64,000 nt of DNA from Salinactinospora qingdaonensis (lineage in GTDB: Bacteria > Actinomycetota > Actinomycetes > Streptosporangiales > Streptosporangiaceae), in NCBI RefSeq assembly GCF_039539445.1, contig NZ_BAABDD010000018.1:1-64000 (forward strand), in the 5' to 3' direction. The notes under the pieces are model-generated. The model saw only the letters and a program-made list of their open reading frames with translations. It did not search any database and was not told the origin of the DNA. The position numbers and the translations under genes were made by a program. Positions 61,502 to 64,000 of this stretch are shown here, in pieces. Numbering within the stretch: the stretch's first letter is position 1; each line of letters begins with the position of its first letter.

Positions 61502-61645
61502 CCCCCAACCTCAACCGACCTACAGCGACACCCACCCCAGACTGCCCACAACCCACCCACCACAACACCCACCCCCAACCTCAACCGACCTACAGTGGCG
61601 CCCACCCCAGGCTGCCGAGATCGCGAAGCGATCGAGGCACGAGCG
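61502..61645 (-). repeat. Two direct repeat units plus inverted copy of dispersed repeat
   Basis: Two units of about 45 bases (CCCCCAACCTCAACCGACCT... CACCCCAG[A/G]CTGCC) are followed at 61611-61645 by the dispersed repeat in reverse orientation (GCTGCCGAGATCGCGAAGCG onwards). The right-hand unit runs into the dispersed repeat. Confidence 0.65.
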
Positions 61646-61699
61646 GCGGGAAACCCCGCACGCTCTCCGCAGGCCAAAGCCCCCCGCCGCACGCCCCCG

Positions 61700-62050
61700 G
61701 CGGCCCCGCCAAGGCGCTCACCTCGCGCCGCCATGGCGGCCACCGCAGCGACGGGGGTGAACGCGACGTCGCCGTCCACGAGCCGGTCCAGCCACTCCTC
61801 CAACCGGAGCCACCGGTGCCCGCGGCCGATCACCTGGGGATGGCAGGTCATGGTCAGCACCCCGCGCTTGGTCTCACGCAGCCTGTAGCGCGAACCCAAC
61901 TCCCAGTTGGCAAACCTCTCGGCCGGATCGCGCAGCTCGGGAAGGGTTCGCGCCGGCGAGGTCAGAAACCCCAGGTACGGCGGATCGTCCCGTGTCCAAC
62001 CGACCGGCACCTCCACGCCGGGTGTGGGCTCGCCCCAGCGGACGGACACC
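61700..62050 (-). pseudogene. Remnant of polysaccharide deacetylase, C-terminal part
   Basis: A leftward frame encodes 'VEVPVGWTRDDPPYLGFL', 'LPELRDPAERFANWELGSRYRLRETKRGVLTMTCHPQVIGRGHRWLRLEEWLDRLV', strongly like the C-terminal third of PuuE-type polysaccharide deacetylases/allantoinases ('HPQVIGR' is diagnostic). The N-terminal two thirds, including the catalytic Asp and HxxxH motif, are missing; upstream lies the methyltransferase gene in another frame. I interpret it as a truncated, non-functional gene. Flanking repeats suggest a deletion. Confidence 0.7.
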
Positions 62051-62119
62051 GGTCTTGTCCACGCCGTCTCCGGTGCGCGTGAATGCGGGGCGCGGGCGAA
62101 GACGGCGCCCCGCGCGGGG

Positions 62120-62983
62120 CTAGGGGAGCTCGGCGGTGGCCAGCCAGGCGTGGCCGGTGTCGGCGCGCTCGGGAGCGAAGGCCGCCGGTGTCGGACGCTG
62201 GTAGTGAGCGGCGACCTCGGTGGCGTCGTGGACGCTGGGGCGCCAACCATAGCGGGCGAGCCAGGTGTCGAGAGCCTCGGCCGGTCCGCCCTGCCACAGG
62301 TCGAGGAGCTCGGCGGAGATCTCGGCCCGGGTGGTGCGCAGCAGCTCGGAGTCCTCCACGTGGTCCAGAGCCAGGACGCTGCCGGGCGCGGAGGCGGCGG
62401 TGACGCGCTCAAGAAGGAGGTCGGTCGCCTCGGGTGGGAGGGCGTAGAGGATGCCTTCGGCCAGCCATGCGGTGGGGCGGGTCGGGTCGAGGCCGGCCTC
62501 GATGAGCGTGCGGGGCCAGTCCTCGCGCAGGTCGGCGGCGACCTCGACCCGCTGGCAGGTCGAGGTGGCGCCGTGCTGGGTGAGCACGGTGTCGCGGAAG
62601 GCCAGCACGTCGGCGAAGTCGACCTCGAAGACCCGGACCCCGGTCGGCCAGGGAAGTCGGAACGCGCGGGTGTCCACACCGCAGGCCAGCAGGACGACCT
62701 GATCGCACCCGTCCTGGGCCGCGTGCAGCAGCGCCTGGTCGAGGAAACGGGTACGCAGGGCGACCTGCTCGGCCGTTAAGCGCAGGAAGTCGACGTCGCC
62801 GGGCGTTTCCGCGACGGCCCAGGGAGAGGTGGCCGGGTCGACGGCGTCGAGGAAGTGCTGCGCGTAGGGGTCGTCGAAGAGCCGGTCGGGGCGGCGGCTC
62901 TCCTGCGCGCGCAGGGCGGCCACCCCCAAGGCGGTGGCGCCGACGCCGTTGAGTCCTTCGGGGACATCTGCGTTGGTGGTCAT
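62120..62983 (-). CDS. LCM-type SAM-dependent methyltransferase
   Basis: 287 residues of the leucine-carboxyl-methyltransferase-like family common in actinomycetes: 'TALGVAALRAQESRRPDRLFDDPYAQHFL' at the N-terminus, 'QVVLLACGVDTRAFRLPWP' as SAM motif I, 'VFEVDFADVLAFRD' and 'TAWLAEGILYALPPEATDLLLERV'. Actual substrates of these proteins are mostly unknown. ATG at 62983. Two TetR-type operators lie 140-210 bases upstream, so it is the probable target of the adjacent TetR regulator. Confidence 0.92.
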   Translation of the reverse strand: MTTNADVPEGLNGVGATALGVAALRAQESRRPDRLFDDPYAQHFLDAVDPATSPWAVAETPGDVDFLRLTAEQVALRTRFLDQALLHAAQDGCDQVVLLACGVDTRAFRLPWPTGVRVFEVDFADVLAFRDTVLTQHGATSTCQRVEVAADLREDWPRTLIEAGLDPTRPTAWLAEGILYALPPEATDLLLERVTAASAPGSVLALDHVEDSELLRTTRAEISAELLDLWQGGPAEALDTWLARYGWRPSVHDATEVAAHYQRPTPAAFAPERADTGHAWLATAELP

Positions 62984-63122
62984 GGGCTGATCTTCCTCCT
63001 TGTTCGCTGGGGGTGCGCGGGCCCGACACTCACGCCGCTCCGCTGCGCCCCAATGGGCTCACGACTGCGCGGGCAGGGGGCCACGAGTGCGTTCGCGGAG
63101 TCACGGCTACACGCACCGCGAC

Positions 63123-63190
63123 AGAACGAACATTCATTCTCTCGATGGCACCACGGTCGCCCCACCGAGTCAAGAACGAATGTTCGTTCT
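63123..63190. promoter_or_regulatory. Two TetR-type operators upstream of methyltransferase gene
   Basis: AGAACGAACATTCATTCT at 63123-63140 and AGAACGAATGTTCGTTCT at 63173-63190. The second has perfect eight-base arms around two bases; the first has one mismatch. The same motif recurs before the tetR gene (63810-63827), which points to one regulator binding all three. Confidence 0.75.
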
Positions 63191-63201
63191 GTCAGAGACA
63201 G

Positions 63202-63789
63202 TCAACCGGTCGCCGACATGAGGGCCCGGAGCCCGTCGCGAAACGCCGCCGGATCGGCGTGACCGTGGACCGCCCGCTGCACCATGAACCCGTCGACGAG
63301 GGCGATCAGAACGTCGGCCACGCGCTCGGGCGCGATGTCGGCGGGGAGCACTCCGCGCTGCTGGTGGCGCGCCACGAGGCCACCGACCACCTCACGAACC
63401 TGCGCCATGATCCCGTCGAGCTGCGCGGCCACCTCGGGAGAGCGCAGCACCTCCGACCACACCTGAACCAGCAGGCGGGCCGATTCGCGCGAGCTGGCCA
63501 GGGGAGGCTGCTCGACCTGCAACACCAAGTCGACGATGGCCTCCAGGTCGGGCGGCTGTGCGGTGTCATGGGCCTCGAAAGCCGCGGCGACCTCGGTGAG
63601 CGCCTCTGTGGCGATGGCCGCGATGATGTCGTCCTTGCCCTTGAAGTAGCGGTAGACCGCCCCCGCTGACATCCCGGCCTCAGCGAGAACATCCTGCATA
63701 GATGTGGCGTGGAAGCCGTTGCCGACGAAGCAGCGCCGTGCGGCGTCCAAAATCTGACGCCGGCGCGCGTCGACATGTTCCTGAGGCAT
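63202..63789 (-). CDS. TetR-family transcriptional regulator
   Basis: 195 residues. The HTH is 'RRQILDAARRCFVGNGFHATSMQDVLAEAGMSAGAVYRYFKGKDDIIAAI'; the rest is the all-helical ligand domain. ATG at 63789 is preferred; a further in-frame start at 63798 is possible. It follows on the same strand as the methyltransferase gene, and operator-like sites flank both, so autorepression plus repression of 62120-62983 is likely. Ligand unknown. Confidence 0.94.
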   Translation of the reverse strand: MPQEHVDARRRQILDAARRCFVGNGFHATSMQDVLAEAGMSAGAVYRYFKGKDDIIAAIATEALTEVAAAFEAHDTAQPPDLEAIVDLVLQVEQPPLASSRESARLLVQVWSEVLRSPEVAAQLDGIMAQVREVVGGLVARHQQRGVLPADIAPERVADVLIALVDGFMVQRAVHGHADPAAFRDGLRALMSATG

Positions 63790-63809
63790 ACGGACCACCA
63801 GGCCAACTT

Positions 63810-63827
63810 AGAACGAACGTTCTTTCA
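63810..63827. promoter_or_regulatory. TetR-type operator upstream of tetR
   Basis: AGAACGAACGTTCTTTCA, a third and less perfect version of the 63173-63190 palindrome, 21 bases upstream of the tetR start. Its position suits autorepression. Confidence 0.65.
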
Positions 63828-64000
63828 TGGCAACCGCGCAGAAGCCCCCGGAGCGTCCTTCCCGGTGCTCCGCGACCTTCCCGGAAGGCGGGGACGCAAC
63901 GGCGTTTCCGCGGGGCTCGGGCTGCTCCTGGCTGTCGGCCGGCGCTTCGTCACTCTGGGGCGGCGGCACGCTCGGCGGTGACGAGTTCGCGGGTCGCGGG

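Larger units (their letters stand above)
60776..61699. other. Repeat-rich non-coding region
   Basis: About 920 bases without a supportable gene. It holds two oppositely oriented copies of the dispersed repeat (61161-61196 and 61611-61645) and a direct repeat of roughly 45 bases (units starting near 61502 and 61573, each with CCCCCAACCTCAACCGACCT). Open frames here have low-complexity translations. It resembles a decayed region between two former genes. Confidence 0.6.

Noticed and set aside
61097..61760. Several short frames on both strands in the repeat-rich region
   Set aside because: They overlap repeats, have low-complexity translations and no ribosome binding sites.

Overview
The window looks like chromosomal DNA from a high-GC actinomycete. 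Coding regions are strongly GC-biased at third codon positions, GTG and TTG starts are frequent, a GlgE/TreS glycogen-trehalose pair is present, and LacI/TetR regulators sit beside secreted plant-polysaccharide enzymes. Genus cannot be fixed from sequence alone. No rRNA, tRNA, CRISPR array or transposase was seen.

Region 1 (1-11606) is alpha-glucan metabolism. treS (partial) and glgE read leftward. Facing away from them is a rightward, partly translation-coupled seven-gene operon: DJ-1/PfpI protein, benzoylformate-decarboxylase-like ThDP enzyme, NTF2/SnoaL protein, second DJ-1/PfpI protein, AGE-family sugar 2-epimerase, GlgX debranching enzyme and a STAS protein. Its joint function is not known to me. 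Region 2 (12154-15522) holds a secreted PL11 rhamnogalacturonan lyase with a LacI-type operator upstream, and a zinc-ribbon thioredoxin.

Region 3 (about 16270-51435) is the centre of the window: a large biosynthetic locus. Its left part (18392-30657) has the parts list I associate with tabtoxinine-beta-lactam formation: an AsnB-family protein with a ruined glutaminase site (beta-lactam-synthetase-like), a TauD-type dioxygenase, a GMC oxidoreductase, a SAM methyltransferase, a LysA-like PLP decarboxylase, a proteobacterial-type DapD, a DapC-like aminotransferase, and ATP-grasp ligase and MFS exporter genes. Its middle part (30757-42030) adds acyl-AMP ligase, carrier proteins, a SyrB2-like Fe/2-oxoglutarate halogenase homologue with an unusual His-Gln-Val motif, a KASIII-like protein lacking the usual His, a GNAT, a BtrH-like acyltransferase, two more ATP-grasp enzymes and a DUF885 metallopeptidase. 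An opposing operon (51435-42175) encodes a third carrier protein, GNAT-like proteins, an SDR, a second acyl-AMP ligase, a NeuD-like acyltransferase, a flavin halogenase, an alpha/beta hydrolase and a DHA2 exporter. My inference is that the locus makes a carrier-tethered, probably chlorinated, tabtoxin-type beta-lactam peptide. No pathway-specific regulator is present; a CRP-like site sits next to a plausible promoter before the first biosynthetic operon.

Region 4 (51770-60775) is carbohydrate uptake: an ABC transporter of the YtfQRT type (two permeases, double ATPase, lipoprotein binding protein), a secreted GH2 glycosidase with a C-terminal CBM42-like domain, and a divergent LacI regulator. 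Region 5 (60776-64000) holds mostly non-coding, repeat-rich DNA, a polysaccharide deacetylase remnant, an LCM-type methyltransferase and a TetR regulator with three matching operator-like sites. A dispersed intergenic repeat (copies near 15.5, 42.1, 61.2 and 61.6 kb) links several of these gaps.
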